Made by a program: the position numbers and the translations under genes. Below the pieces are notes generated by a model. That model saw only the letters and a program-made list of their open reading frames with translations. It ran no database searches and was not told the DNA's origin. Shown piece after piece: positions 1 to 7,677 of a DNA stretch of 10,000 nucleotides (positions within the stretch are counted from its first letter, which is position 1; each line of letters opens with the position of its first letter). Origin of the DNA: Flavobacterium sp. (GTDB lineage Bacteria; Bacteroidota; Bacteroidia; Flavobacteriales; Flavobacteriaceae); assembly GCF_020217025.1 (NCBI RefSeq), contig NZ_JAIWOF010000207.1, forward strand, positions 1-10,000, in the 5' to 3' direction.

Positions 1-753
1 TTTCTCAATGCTTTCAGCGAAGTAAATCGATATACCATAATATTGGTACAAATACGTCAACATTCTTTCAAAGATGTGACAAATAGGTAAGAAACTCAAC
101 GCTCTTGTGTCCCCAGCTCTCAAAGGAACTCTTGGAGCACTCATTAAAACATCTGAAACAATATTTTGGTGTGATAACATAACACCTTTTGGTCTTCCTG
201 TTGTTCCAGAAGTATAGATAATTGTTGCTAAATCAGTTGTAGTAACATTATTTTTTCTATCTTCAACTACATCTTGGTTTGAAGTATCAGCTCCTAATTC
301 TAAGATTTCTTTCCAACTTTTACATCCGGCAATATCATTGTAAGAGAAAACGTCTTTTAATAAAGGAACGTTTGCTTTTATACTTTGTAATTTTTGATAA
401 ACTTCAATATCGGAAACAAAAACATATTGAGATTCAGAGTGATTTAATATGTATTCATAATCCTCAGCCGAGATAGTTGGGTACATTGGAACGGTTTGCG
501 CTCCAGTCTGCAATACACCAATATCCGTTATATGCCATTCTGTTCTATTATTAGATGAAATGATGGCAATTTTATCATTTCTATTTACACCTAATCGAAG
601 TAAACCTCTTGAAATAGCGTTGGCTTTATCTAAGTATTCTTGAGTAGATGTTTTAATCCACTGTCCGTCATATTTTGTAACTAAAGCATCCTTTAAATTA
701 TACTTTTCTAACTGATAATAAGGAAAGTCAAATAAGCGTGTTATATTATTCAT
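1..753 (-). CDS. Long-chain acyl-CoA synthetase (AMP-binding enzyme), N-terminal part; cut by window edge
   Basis: Manual translation from the ATG at 753-751 gives 251 codons open to the left edge, starting MNNITRLFDFPYYQL. The family activates fatty acids: ATP plus fatty acid gives acyl-AMP, then acyl-CoA, on the cytoplasmic side of the membrane. The adenylate-forming P-loop signature YTSGTTGRPKG is at residues 180-190, followed by VMLSH. Other family-typical stretches are the GDKIAIISxN-like segment near residues 60-70 (here NDKIAIISSNN), the TEWHITDIGVLQTGAQTVPMYPT region around 70-95, and SFLPICHIFERM near 220-232. The early 'FLP..H.FER' and 'VPMYPT' motifs point to the long-chain (FadD15/FAA) type of about 590 residues rather than acetyl-CoA synthetase, so over half the protein, including the hinge and C-terminal lid, lies outside. 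No frame break is seen. Chain-length specificity cannot be read from this part. Confidence 0.9.
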   Translation of the reverse strand, partial: MNNITRLFDFPYYQLEKYNLKDALVTKYDGQWIKTSTQEYLDKANAISRGLLRLGVNRNDKIAIISSNNRTEWHITDIGVLQTGAQTVPMYPTISAEDYEYILNHSESQYVFVSDIEVYQKLQSIKANVPLLKDVFSYNDIAGCKSWKEILELGADTSNQDVVEDRKNNVTTTDLATIIYTSGTTGRPKGVMLSHQNIVSDVLMSAPRVPLRAGDTRALSFLPICHIFERMLTYLYQYYGISIYFAESIEK

Positions 754-775
754 AATTCGCAATTGTTATTTTATG

Positions 776-805
776 CAAATTATAAAAATAAAGTTAATTA
801 AACAA
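776..805 (-). promoter_or_regulatory. Candidate Bacteroidota-type promoter for the acyl-CoA synthetase
   Basis: Read on the minus strand, a TTG (805-803) is followed after 20 bases by TAATTTG (782-776). This resembles the Bacteroidota -33/-7 elements (TTG, TAnnTTTG), but the -7 element is one base short of the consensus. The predicted start of transcription would leave a leader of about 15-20 bases before the ATG at 753, with no Shine-Dalgarno. The surrounding sequence is very AT-rich, so a chance match is possible. Confidence 0.35.
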
Positions 806-828
806 TTTTTTAAATAATTGATAATCTA

Positions 829-874
829 TTAGTTAGTATTTTGATGAAAATAAAATACTATGCTTGCCTACTAA
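829..874 (-). terminator. AT-rich hairpin just downstream of the EamA gene; possible weak terminator
   Basis: TAGTATTTT (834-842) and AAAATACTA (852-860) form a perfect 9-bp inverted repeat with a 9-base loop. TTAGT (829-833) and ACTAA (870-874) could extend it past a one-sided 9-base bulge. The hairpin begins a few bases after the EamA stop (877-879), where a terminator is expected. However, the stem is almost all A:T, and no T-run follows on the minus strand, so function is uncertain. Confidence 0.3.
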
Positions 875-876
875 TT

Positions 877-1731
877 TTAATAAAATTGTGAAAATGTTAT
901 AAAAATTATTGAAATTATAGCAAGCAAAATTCCTAAATAGTTCCATTTAGTCATTTTTTCTTTAAAAAGTAGGATTCCCGCTAAACTTCCTAAAATAATT
1001 ACGCCCATATTCATTCCGGCAAATACTGTTGACGGATTTTCAGATAAAGCTTTGTGTGCCTTTAAATAGAAGAGTATGTTTCCAAAATTTAAAATTCCTA
1101 GAGCCAATCCCCAAAGTACATTTTTTGATTCTAATTTTTCTTTTTGAACCAGAATTTTTCCAATTAGAAATAAAATCGAAATTAAAAAAGCACCACAAAA
1201 AATAATGAATAAGGAAGTTGTAAAACTAAAATCCTTGAAAACAGCAACTTTCTTAAATAAGATATCAATGATTCCAAATCCCAATAAAACCAATAAAGGA
1301 TAAACCCAATTATCCGATTTACTTTCTGATTTTTTATTCAAGGTGAAGAATATAGCAGAAAATCCAACTATAAAACCAATAATTTTCAATTGACTAAACG
1401 TTTCATTAAATAAAAAGTAAGAAGCGGTTAACGGAATAAATAACGATAATCTTTGAGCAATATCGGTTTTTACAATTCCTACTTCTTTTATTGATTTGGC
1501 TTGAATTAGAAATACAATCGGCAATAAAATAGCTAATCCCATAAAAAGCGAATAAGGAGTCGTTTTTTCTTGGAAATTTAATTCGGGTTGGAAAGTTAAA
1601 TAGGTGAGGAGTAAAGCCGAAAAATAATTAAACGTAATGATTTGAAAAATATTCAATTGAAATCGTTTGGCTACTTTTAAAAATATCCCAACAGAAACAC
1701 TACAAATTACACTTAAAATGACAAACCACAT
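877..1731 (-). CDS. EamA/DMT-superfamily membrane transporter
   Basis: This 284-residue protein is almost entirely hydrophobic, with about ten predicted membrane helices. Segments visible by eye include residues 2-20, 30-47, 61-77, 95-108, 115-131, 143-159, 170-192, 204-222, 236-256 and 264-281. It shows the internal duplication of EamA proteins: two halves of five helices, each ending in a conserved acidic turn before the last helix, FNETFSQLKIIGF (108-120) and FKEKMTKWNYLG (256-267). The hydrophilic linker KKSESKSDNW (133-142) separates the halves. The family exports or takes up small metabolites such as amino acids, nucleotides and sugars; the substrate cannot be predicted here. It is a lone gene: a strong terminator separates it from purL upstream, and 123 bases separate it from the next gene. 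The ATG at 1731 is the first in frame and leads directly into helix 1. Confidence 0.85.
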   Translation of the reverse strand: MWFVILSVICSVSVGIFLKVAKRFQLNIFQIITFNYFSALLLTYLTFQPELNFQEKTTPYSLFMGLAILLPIVFLIQAKSIKEVGIVKTDIAQRLSLFIPLTASYFLFNETFSQLKIIGFIVGFSAIFFTLNKKSESKSDNWVYPLLVLLGFGIIDILFKKVAVFKDFSFTTSLFIIFCGAFLISILFLIGKILVQKEKLESKNVLWGLALGILNFGNILFYLKAHKALSENPSTVFAGMNMGVIILGSLAGILLFKEKMTKWNYLGILLAIISIIFITFSQFY

Positions 1732-1757
1732 CGCTATTTAATTTTACACAATAGTAC

Positions 1758-1790
1758 AAAAAAAGCATCTTAATTAAAAGATGCTTTTTT
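1758..1790 (-). terminator. Intrinsic terminator of purL, with T-runs on both strands
   Basis: AAAAAAGCATCTT (1759-1771) pairs perfectly with AAGATGCTTTTTT (1778-1790) around a 6-base loop, AATTAA. On the minus strand it starts 18 bases after the purL stop codon and ends in a run of seven T (1764-1758), a textbook intrinsic terminator. On the plus strand the stem also ends in six T (1785-1790), so it could stop transcription from either side. The EamA gene starts 27 bases further on, so its promoter must lie inside or just after this element. Confidence 0.85.
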
Positions 1791-1807
1791 ATAAAAGTTT
1801 GGATAAA

Positions 1808-4800
1808 TTATTTTTTATTCTCAATCCATTTTCTTGCATTCACAAACGCTTCTAACCATGGAGAAACTTCATCTTTTTGTCCTCTTTCTGGATAATGTGC
1901 CCAATTCCAAGGGAAAGTCGAACGCTCAATGTGTGGCATCATCACTAAATGTCTTCCAGTAGTATCACACATCATAGCCGTGTTGAAATCAGAACCATTT
2001 GGATTCGCTGGATAACCTTCGTAGGCATATTTTGCTACAATATTATATTTTTCTTCCGAATAAGGTAATTTGAATTTTCCTTCTCCGTGTGAAATCCATA
2101 CTCCTAAAGTTGTTCCTTCCAGTGTTGATAACATCACCGAATTATTCTTCTGAACCGTTACCGAAGTAAATCCGCTTTCGTGTTTGTTCGAAGTGTTGTG
2201 GTGCATTTTTCCGTGAACTTCGTGTTCTGGATTGATCAATTCTAATTCCATTAATAATTGACAACCATTACAGATTCCAACCGAAAGTGTGTCTTCGCGT
2301 TTGAAGAAGTTTTTCAGTGCAGTATTGGCTTTTTCGTTGTATAAAAATACCCCAGCCCAACCTTTAGCCGAACCTAAAACATCTGAATTCGAGAATCCAC
2401 CCACAGCTCCAATGAATTGAATGTCTTCCAATGTTTCTCTTCCCGAAATTAAATCGGTCATGTGCACATCTTTAACATCAAATCCTGCTAAGTACATAGC
2501 ATTTGCCATTTCACGTTCGGAATTACTTCCTTTTTCGCGAATGATTGCTGCTTTTGGTCTTGATTTAGAAGCATCAATCACCGGTAATTTTCCGTCAAAA
2601 TGCGATGGGAAAGTGAATTGTAATTTTTGGTTTTTGTAATTATCAAAACGTGCTTGCGCCATTCCATTTTTAGATTGTTTCGAATCTAATAGGAAAGAAG
2701 TTTTAAACCAAGTATCTCTTAAAGTTGCAATACTGAATGTCAAACTATCTTCACCGTTGATAACTGTAAACGCATCGCCATCGATAGCCGAACCAATTTT
2801 AAAAATTTCAATATTATGTTGTGCGAAAGTTGCTTCCACTTCAGCATTCGCTTGGAAAACAACTCCGATATTTTCATTAAATAAAGTTTTAACCGTATCT
2901 TTTTCTCCTAAAGAAGTCAAGTCGATTAAAGCTCCTAATTTATCATCAGCAAAACACATTTCTAATAAAGTTGTGATTAAACCACCGCTTCCAATATCGT
3001 GTCCTGCTTTGATTTTTCTGTCTTTAATTAAATCTTGTAAAACGTTGAATGCTTTTTTGAAGAATTCCGAATTTTTTATCGTTGGAACATCATTTCCAAT
3101 TTTATTCAACACTTGAGCAAACGAACTTCCACCTAATTTAAACGAATCTTGCGATAAGTTGATGTAGTAAATGTTGCCACCGTTTCTTTGTAAAACAGGT
3201 TCAACTACTTTAGTAATGTTCGAACAATTTCCAGCTGCTGAAATAATAACCGTTCCTGGTGCAATTACTTCATCATTTGGGTATTTTTGTTTCATAGAAA
3301 GCGAATCTTTTCCGGTTGGAATATTGATTCCTAATTCAATAGCAAAATCCGAACAACCTTTTACCGCTTCATATAAACGAGCGTCTTCACCTTCGTTTTT
3401 ACATGCCCACATCCAGTTGGCTGATAAAGAAACCGATTGTAAACCATCTTTCATTGGTGCCCAAACAATGTTTGATAAAGCTTCAGCAATTGCTGTTCTA
3501 GAACCCGCCACTGGATTTACCAATGCCGAAATAGGCGAGTGTCCAATCGAAGTCGCAATTCCTTCTTTTCCTTTGAAATCCAATGCCATAACTCCGACAT
3601 TGTTTAAAGGTAATTGTAATGGTCCAACACATTGTTGTTTTGCCACGCGTCCGCCTACACAACGGTCCACTTTATTGGTTAACCAATCTTTACAAGCTAC
3701 GGCTTCTAATTGTAAAACTTGACTTAAATAGCTTGCTATATTTTCTTTTGAATATTCTAAATCTGAATAGTTGATTGCAACGGTTTTATCCGTCATAATG
3801 GTTTTTGGCGAACTTCCGAAGAAATCTTCCAAAGCATAATCCATTGGTTTTACACCAGTTGATTTTGATTCGAATGTAAATCTATGGTCGTTTGTAACAT
3901 CACCTACTTGATACATTGGAGAACGCTCTCTATCAGCAATTCTTTGTAAGGTTTCGATGTCTTTTTCACCAATTACCAATCCCATTCTTTCTTGCGATTC
4001 GTTTCCGATGATTTCTTTAGCAGAAAGTGTTGGGTCACCAACTGGTAATTTATCTAAATCGATTAATCCTCCGGTTTCTTCCACTAATTCAGAAAGACAG
4101 TTCAAATGCCCACCAGCACCATGATCGTGAATGGAAACGATTGGATTGTTATCACTTTCAACCAAACCACGAATAGCATTAGCCGCACGTTTTTGCATTT
4201 CTGGATTCGAACGTTGGATAGCATTTAATTCAATTCCTGAACCAAAAGCTCCTGTATCTGCTGATGAAACTGCAGCTCCGCCCATTCCAATTCTATAATT
4301 TTCCCCCCCTAAAATAACGATTTTATCGCCTTCTTGTGGTTTCTTTTTAATCGCTTGATCTAATTTTCCGTAACCAATTCCACCCGCTTGCATGATGACT
4401 TTATCGTAACCAATTTTGCGATTGTTTTCTTCGTGCTCGAAAGTTAAAATAGAACCCGTAATCAAAGGTTGTCCAAATTTATTTCCAAAATCTGAAGCTC
4501 CATTAGATGCTTTAATCAAAATATCCATTGGCGTTTGGTACAACCAAGGTCTTTCCGCCATTCCGTTTTCCCATGGACGTTCTTCTGCTAAACGAGAATA
4601 AGAAGTCATGTAAACTGCAGTTCCCGCTAATGGCAACGAACCTTGTCCGCCAGCTAAACGGTCACGAATTTCTCCTCCAGAACCAGTTGCAGCTCCGTTG
4701 AAAGGCTCGACAGTTGTTGGGAAATTATGTGTTTCTGCTTTTAATGAAAGAACTGAATCAAATTCCTTTTCTTGGTAGAAATCAGGTTTGTCTGCGCTTT

Positions 4801-5473
4801 TTGGTGCAAATTGTGTTACTTTCGGACCTTTTACAAAAGCTACGTTATCTTTATATGCCGAAACAATATCGTTTGGATTTGTTTCCGATGTTTTCTTAAT
4901 TAATTTGAATAAAGAAGTTGGTTTTTCTTCACCATCAATCACAAATGTTCCATTGAAAATTTTGTGACGACAGTGTTCTGAATTCGCTTGTGAGAAAGCA
5001 AAAATTTCAGAATCTGTTAACTTTCTTCCTAATTTTGTTGAAAGATTATTCAAATACTCAACTTCTTCTGGGCTAAGTGCTAAACCTTCTGATTTATTGT
5101 AAGCGTCAATATCTTCAATATCCAAAATTGGTTCTGGTTGGATATTAATCGTATAAATTTCTTGATTTAATTCCGAATACTTTTGTGAAAGCATTGGATC
5201 GAAATCAGTAAAATCGGCAGCTACTTTTTCAAATTCCTCAATACGAATGATGCCAGAAATTCCCATGTTTTGAGTAATTTCTACAGCATTTGTACTCCAA
5301 GGCGTGATCATAGCGGCACGTGGTCCAACAAAAAAATCCGACAATACGGATTTTTCTATTTTATGTGCGTTGCCAAAAAGCCAATTTAATTTGTTGATGT
5401 CTTCTGATGAAATCTCGTTTTGCGTTTGAACCGCAAAAACCGTGTTGGATTGGTTTCCGAAGAAATGAATCAT
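1808..5473 (-). CDS. purL: Phosphoribosylformylglycinamidine synthase, single-chain large PurL
   Basis: This enzyme of de novo purine synthesis converts FGAR, glutamine and ATP to FGAM in the cytosol. The 1221-residue chain is the large one-piece form, slightly shorter than the E. coli protein (about 1295). Domains in order: N-terminal PurS-like part (about 1-120); linker with SQANSEHCRHKIFNG (161-175); first AIRS-type ATP-binding half with LKAETHNFPTTVEPFNGAAT (244-263) and IHDHGAGG (448-455); second half with GGRVAKQQCVGP (607-618), IPTGKDSLSMK (718-728) and GHDIGSGGL (824-832); and a C-terminal class I glutamine amidotransferase (about 974-1215). The amidotransferase triad is visible: nucleophile Cys1068 in GICNGCQ, and His1181 and Glu1183 in MMPHIER. 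AIIREKGSNSERE (976-988) opens this domain. All catalytic motifs are intact. The gene has its own promoter (5508-5539) and terminator (1758-1790), so it is probably monocistronic. A G7 run at 4303-4309 encodes Gly389-Gly390. Confidence 0.98.
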   Translation of the reverse strand: MIHFFGNQSNTVFAVQTQNEISSEDINKLNWLFGNAHKIEKSVLSDFFVGPRAAMITPWSTNAVEITQNMGISGIIRIEEFEKVAADFTDFDPMLSQKYSELNQEIYTINIQPEPILDIEDIDAYNKSEGLALSPEEVEYLNNLSTKLGRKLTDSEIFAFSQANSEHCRHKIFNGTFVIDGEEKPTSLFKLIKKTSETNPNDIVSAYKDNVAFVKGPKVTQFAPKSADKPDFYQEKEFDSVLSLKAETHNFPTTVEPFNGAATGSGGEIRDRLAGGQGSLPLAGTAVYMTSYSRLAEERPWENGMAERPWLYQTPMDILIKASNGASDFGNKFGQPLITGSILTFEHEENNRKIGYDKVIMQAGGIGYGKLDQAIKKKPQEGDKIVILGGENYRIGMGGAAVSSADTGAFGSGIELNAIQRSNPEMQKRAANAIRGLVESDNNPIVSIHDHGAGGHLNCLSELVEETGGLIDLDKLPVGDPTLSAKEIIGNESQERMGLVIGEKDIETLQRIADRERSPMYQVGDVTNDHRFTFESKSTGVKPMDYALEDFFGSSPKTIMTDKTVAINYSDLEYSKENIASYLSQVLQLEAVACKDWLTNKVDRCVGGRVAKQQCVGPLQLPLNNVGVMALDFKGKEGIATSIGHSPISALVNPVAGSRTAIAEALSNIVWAPMKDGLQSVSLSANWMWACKNEGEDARLYEAVKGCSDFAIELGINIPTGKDSLSMKQKYPNDEVIAPGTVIISAAGNCSNITKVVEPVLQRNGGNIYYINLSQDSFKLGGSSFAQVLNKIGNDVPTIKNSEFFKKAFNVLQDLIKDRKIKAGHDIGSGGLITTLLEMCFADDKLGALIDLTSLGEKDTVKTLFNENIGVVFQANAEVEATFAQHNIEIFKIGSAIDGDAFTVINGEDSLTFSIATLRDTWFKTSFLLDSKQSKNGMAQARFDNYKNQKLQFTFPSHFDGKLPVIDASKSRPKAAIIREKGSNSEREMANAMYLAGFDVKDVHMTDLISGRETLEDIQFIGAVGGFSNSDVLGSAKGWAGVFLYNEKANTALKNFFKREDTLSVGICNGCQLLMELELINPEHEVHGKMHHNTSNKHESGFTSVTVQKNNSVMLSTLEGTTLGVWISHGEGKFKLPYSEEKYNIVAKYAYEGYPANPNGSDFNTAMMCDTTGRHLVMMPHIERSTFPWNWAHYPERGQKDEVSPWLEAFVNARKWIENKK

Positions 5474-5507
5474 TGTATGTAGTTGTTTGTGTTGTTGTTT
5501 GAAAGTG

Positions 5508-5539
5508 CAAATTTATTCTAAAAAAAATAACAATCAAAA
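5508..5539 (-). promoter_or_regulatory. purL promoter, close to the Bacteroidota consensus
   Basis: On the minus strand, TTTTG (5539-5535), a 19-base spacer and TAAATTTG (5515-5508) match the Bacteroidota -33 and -7 elements, the latter perfectly (TAnnTTTG). Transcription would start near 5500-5503. The resulting leader of about 30 bases (5503-5474) contains no G on the sense strand, so it has no Shine-Dalgarno, and is rich in CAA/ACA triplets, as expected for a leader kept unstructured. No operator or purine riboswitch was recognised in it. Confidence 0.7.
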
Positions 5540-5557
5540 TAATATGACTACTTTAAG

Positions 5558-7117
5558 TTAATCAAATGTAGTCCAGTTGTAAGCGCCCATATCGGATGGA
5601 TTACTTCTTGGATTATTTAAAATATCATTAAAAGTTGAATAAGTGTTATCTGCAGTTCCTTTTGCTGCTGAATCTTCACCAATAATTAATTCATTATTTC
5701 GAGCATCTTTAAAATCAGGATTATTTACAGTAGAATTCGTAGCAATCAAACAATTCGTATACAAAGCTGCATTAGTGAAAGCATATAAAGGATTATTTGT
5801 AAATTGATTACTAAAATCGGCAAATTTGATTAATGAATGGTCAAAATGGTAATTGAAAGTACTTCCTGTTTTTTTCAAAACGATTCCCAAATTACTAGAA
5901 GTGTGAATGATACAGTTTTTGAAATTCGCTTTTGTAAGACCATAAATGGCACTTCCATCGTAATCGTCAAGTAAAACTGCGTTTTGATTTGGTGTTGGCC
6001 AATAATTAGCAAAGGTGCAATGTACAAATTCATAACTGCCGCCAAAACTTCCAGCAAATGCGGTTTGACCACAGTTATTGATGACTACATTTCGACCTTC
6101 AATATTTCCAGTTCGTGCTAGAATACCAACATTGGTACAATTATAAATTTGAGTATTCTCTAAGTCTAAAGTTGGAGTAGGAGTCCCGTCGTTTCCAGTA
6201 ACTAACATTCCAACAGTAGCATTTTTTATAGTTAAATTTTTAATTTGATTATTTGTACTTCCTTGTGTTAACCAAATCGTTCCCCATTGACCAGGAACTT
6301 CAGAAAAATCAGGTTCTAAACGATCGCCTTCGAAAATAACTTCGTTTTCTAAAGCTTCTGTAGTTGAGGAACTACCATTTACATGAATAGAAGCATTATT
6401 AGCAACAATCAAACCCGATTCAGCATGAAAGTGCACTCTTGCTCCTGCATCTACAACAAGTGTTTTATTAGATGGAACAGCGGCATAACCATACACAACA
6501 TAAGGTTTGGTATTGGTCCAATGCAATTCGTTTCCGTTCACTGGATGGGTTTCTTCCAAAAATCTACCACGAATCGTAATAGGATTTCCGTCTCCATCTA
6601 CACCCAAATTTAACTCATCATAAGTATAGGTTTCATCTGGATTTTGAACTCTTCCAGGATAAATAAAATAAGCATCTTGAATTAAAGTAACCAACTCTAC
6701 TTTTTGGTGATTCGGATTAGTTTCATCTCCAAATAAAATTTTATCAGTATATAGAAAATCAGTTGGATTTGCATCCGCAACTTCAGCAGTAACAGAAACG
6801 AAAATATACATACTATCTTTTGCCAATATTTCTACATTTTCAAATACTTGACCTGCCATTCCATCTACCATTAATCGGTACTTAGAAGCCGTTCCATCTT
6901 TTAATCTAAGTGAAGGAATTGAAATGTTTTTATTACTTCTATTGTACACTTTTAGGGTATAAGTACTCGAGCCAATATTGGTAAAAACAGTGTCCAAATA
7001 CACCGTATCTTTTGAAAATTCTAAACCACCTGTTTTAGATTCAAATTCAAAATCGTTTCTACAAGAAGTTAATGAAACGGCAAATCCAATTAGTATTAAA
7101 AGTAATAAACGACGCAT
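5558..7117 (-). CDS. Surface lipoprotein with ASH-like N-terminal domain and right-handed beta-helix
   Basis: The 519-residue protein starts with MRRLLLLILIGFAVSLTSC, a type II signal peptide with lipobox L16-T17-S18-C19, so the mature protein is lipidated at Cys19. The following R20-N21-D22-F23-E24 shares DFE with the flavobacterial lipoprotein export signal as I recall it (SDDFE), suggesting exposure on the outer cell surface. Residues about 30-115 (GLEFSKDTVYLDTVFTNIGS onward) look like an immunoglobulin-fold, ASH/choice-of-anchor-type domain. From about 215 to 465 runs a parallel beta-helix pattern of short strands and Asn ladders (IKNLTIKNATVGMLV, NTQIYNCTNVGILAR, NVVINNCGQTAF, FKNCIIHTSSNLGIVL). 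The end, NNPRSNPSDMGAYNW (501-515), matches the conserved tail of such helices (DxxxxxR...DxGAY). The fold is typical of polysaccharide lyases and adhesins. No catalytic residues can be assigned, and function is unknown. It lies upstream of purL with no terminator between. Confidence 0.85.
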   Translation of the reverse strand: MRRLLLLILIGFAVSLTSCRNDFEFESKTGGLEFSKDTVYLDTVFTNIGSSTYTLKVYNRSNKNISIPSLRLKDGTASKYRLMVDGMAGQVFENVEILAKDSMYIFVSVTAEVADANPTDFLYTDKILFGDETNPNHQKVELVTLIQDAYFIYPGRVQNPDETYTYDELNLGVDGDGNPITIRGRFLEETHPVNGNELHWTNTKPYVVYGYAAVPSNKTLVVDAGARVHFHAESGLIVANNASIHVNGSSSTTEALENEVIFEGDRLEPDFSEVPGQWGTIWLTQGSTNNQIKNLTIKNATVGMLVTGNDGTPTPTLDLENTQIYNCTNVGILARTGNIEGRNVVINNCGQTAFAGSFGGSYEFVHCTFANYWPTPNQNAVLLDDYDGSAIYGLTKANFKNCIIHTSSNLGIVLKKTGSTFNYHFDHSLIKFADFSNQFTNNPLYAFTNAALYTNCLIATNSTVNNPDFKDARNNELIIGEDSAAKGTADNTYSTFNDILNNPRSNPSDMGAYNWTTFD

Positions 7118-7251
7118 GTATAGTTAATTTTGGTAAATGTAATTATTAATTTTAAATCTGTAAAAACAAAATGTGTTTAAAATACTTACTAAAACGTTAA
7201 ATCAGTTGAATTATTCTGTTCGGAATGCTTAATTTTACAAAAAATAAAGTT
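7118..7251. promoter_or_regulatory. Divergent intergenic region between the lipoprotein gene and the menI operon
   Basis: These 134 very AT-rich bases must hold the promoters for both directions. For the lipoprotein gene (minus strand) the best -7 candidate is TACATTTA (7141-7134, one mismatch to TAnnTTTG), with TTTTG at 7171-7167. The spacing of 25 bases is too long, so this assignment is weak. For the plus-strand operon see the separate entry. No clear operator palindrome or riboswitch is seen. Confidence 0.35.
7206..7237 (+). promoter_or_regulatory. Candidate promoter of the menI-vat-menF operon
   Basis: TTG (7206-7208), a 21-base spacer and TAATTTTA (7230-7237, one mismatch to TAnnTTTG) form a plausible Bacteroidota -33/-7 pair. 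Transcription would begin near 7242-7245. That is downstream of the ATG at 7225 and fits translation from the ATG at 7252 with a very short leader. It is a moderate match in AT-rich sequence. Confidence 0.4.
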
Positions 7252-7677
7252 ATGATGTTTGATAGAGAAAAAATGTTGCAATTGTGTAACGATTGGAGCA
7301 AAAATACTTTAATGAATACCTTAGAAATTGTTTACACCGATGCTGGTGAAGATTTCTTAACTGCTACAATGCCAGTAAATCCTAGAGTACATCAACCGAT
7401 GGGATTATTGCATGGTGGAGCTTCTGTTGCGCTTGCAGAAAGTGTTGGAAGTGCCGCTTCTTTAATGTTTGTAAATCCAGAAAAGCAAGAAGTTCGTGGT
7501 ATCGAAATTTCGGCCAATCATTTAAAAAGCAAAAGAGAAGGTATGGTTACCGCTACGGCAAAAATCATTCACAAAGGAGCTAGTTTGCATTTATGGGAAA
7601 TTAGAATTGTAGACGAAGAAGGAAAGTTAATTTCGCTTTGTAAATTAACGAATATGGTATTATCGAGAAGACAATAA
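7252..7677 (+). CDS. menI: Hotdog-fold thioesterase, MenI/YdiI type (probable DHNA-CoA hydrolase)
   Basis: MenI hydrolyses 1,4-dihydroxy-2-naphthoyl-CoA to DHNA, a late cytosolic step of menaquinone synthesis. From the ATG at 7252 the protein has 141 residues with a single hotdog domain. Its core QPMGLLHGGASVALAES (48-64) matches what I recall of E. coli YdiI/MenI. With this start, the active-site residues fall at the same numbers as in YdiI: Gln48, His54 and catalytic Glu63. IEISANHLKSKREG further on also follows the family. An in-frame ATG at 7225 would add nine residues (MLNFTKNKV) without family counterpart and lies before the candidate promoter, so I prefer 7252 (or 7255, the next codon). 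EntH, the related enterobactin proofreading thioesterase, is the main alternative. The coupled isochorismate synthase, absence of siderophore genes in view, and general use of menaquinone in this group favour MenI. The stop overlaps the next start as TAATG. Confidence 0.8.
   Translation: MMFDREKMLQLCNDWSKNTLMNTLEIVYTDAGEDFLTATMPVNPRVHQPMGLLHGGASVALAESVGSAASLMFVNPEKQEVRGIEISANHLKSKREGMVTATAKIIHKGASLHLWEIRIVDEEGKLISLCKLTNMVLSRRQ

Noticed and set aside
279..476. 65-codon plus-strand frame in the left-edge region
   Set aside because: It is antisense to the acyl-CoA synthetase gene, whose minus-strand frame is open over the full 753 bases and carries the AMP-binding signature.
1749..1756. TACTATTG on the minus strand as a -7 element for the EamA gene
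   Set aside because: It matches TAnnTTTG at all but one position, but no TTG lies at suitable distance because the upstream bases are the terminator stem. It is too weak to list as a promoter.
3171..3722. 183-codon open frame on the plus strand, opposite purL
   Set aside because: It lies wholly antisense to conserved purL motifs, has no recognisable domain, promoter or leader, and reflects the codon pattern of the sense gene. The same applies to the frames at 2421-2639, 2757-3116, 4416-4601 and 4714-4899.
5875..6613. Short frames inside the lipoprotein gene (5875-6072 minus, 6383-6613 plus)
   Set aside because: Both sit inside a well-supported 519-residue gene in other frames and show no family motif or start signals.
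7225..7251. Nine-codon N-terminal extension of the thioesterase
   Set aside because: It has no counterpart in YdiI/MenI as recalled, and the candidate -7 element lies inside it.
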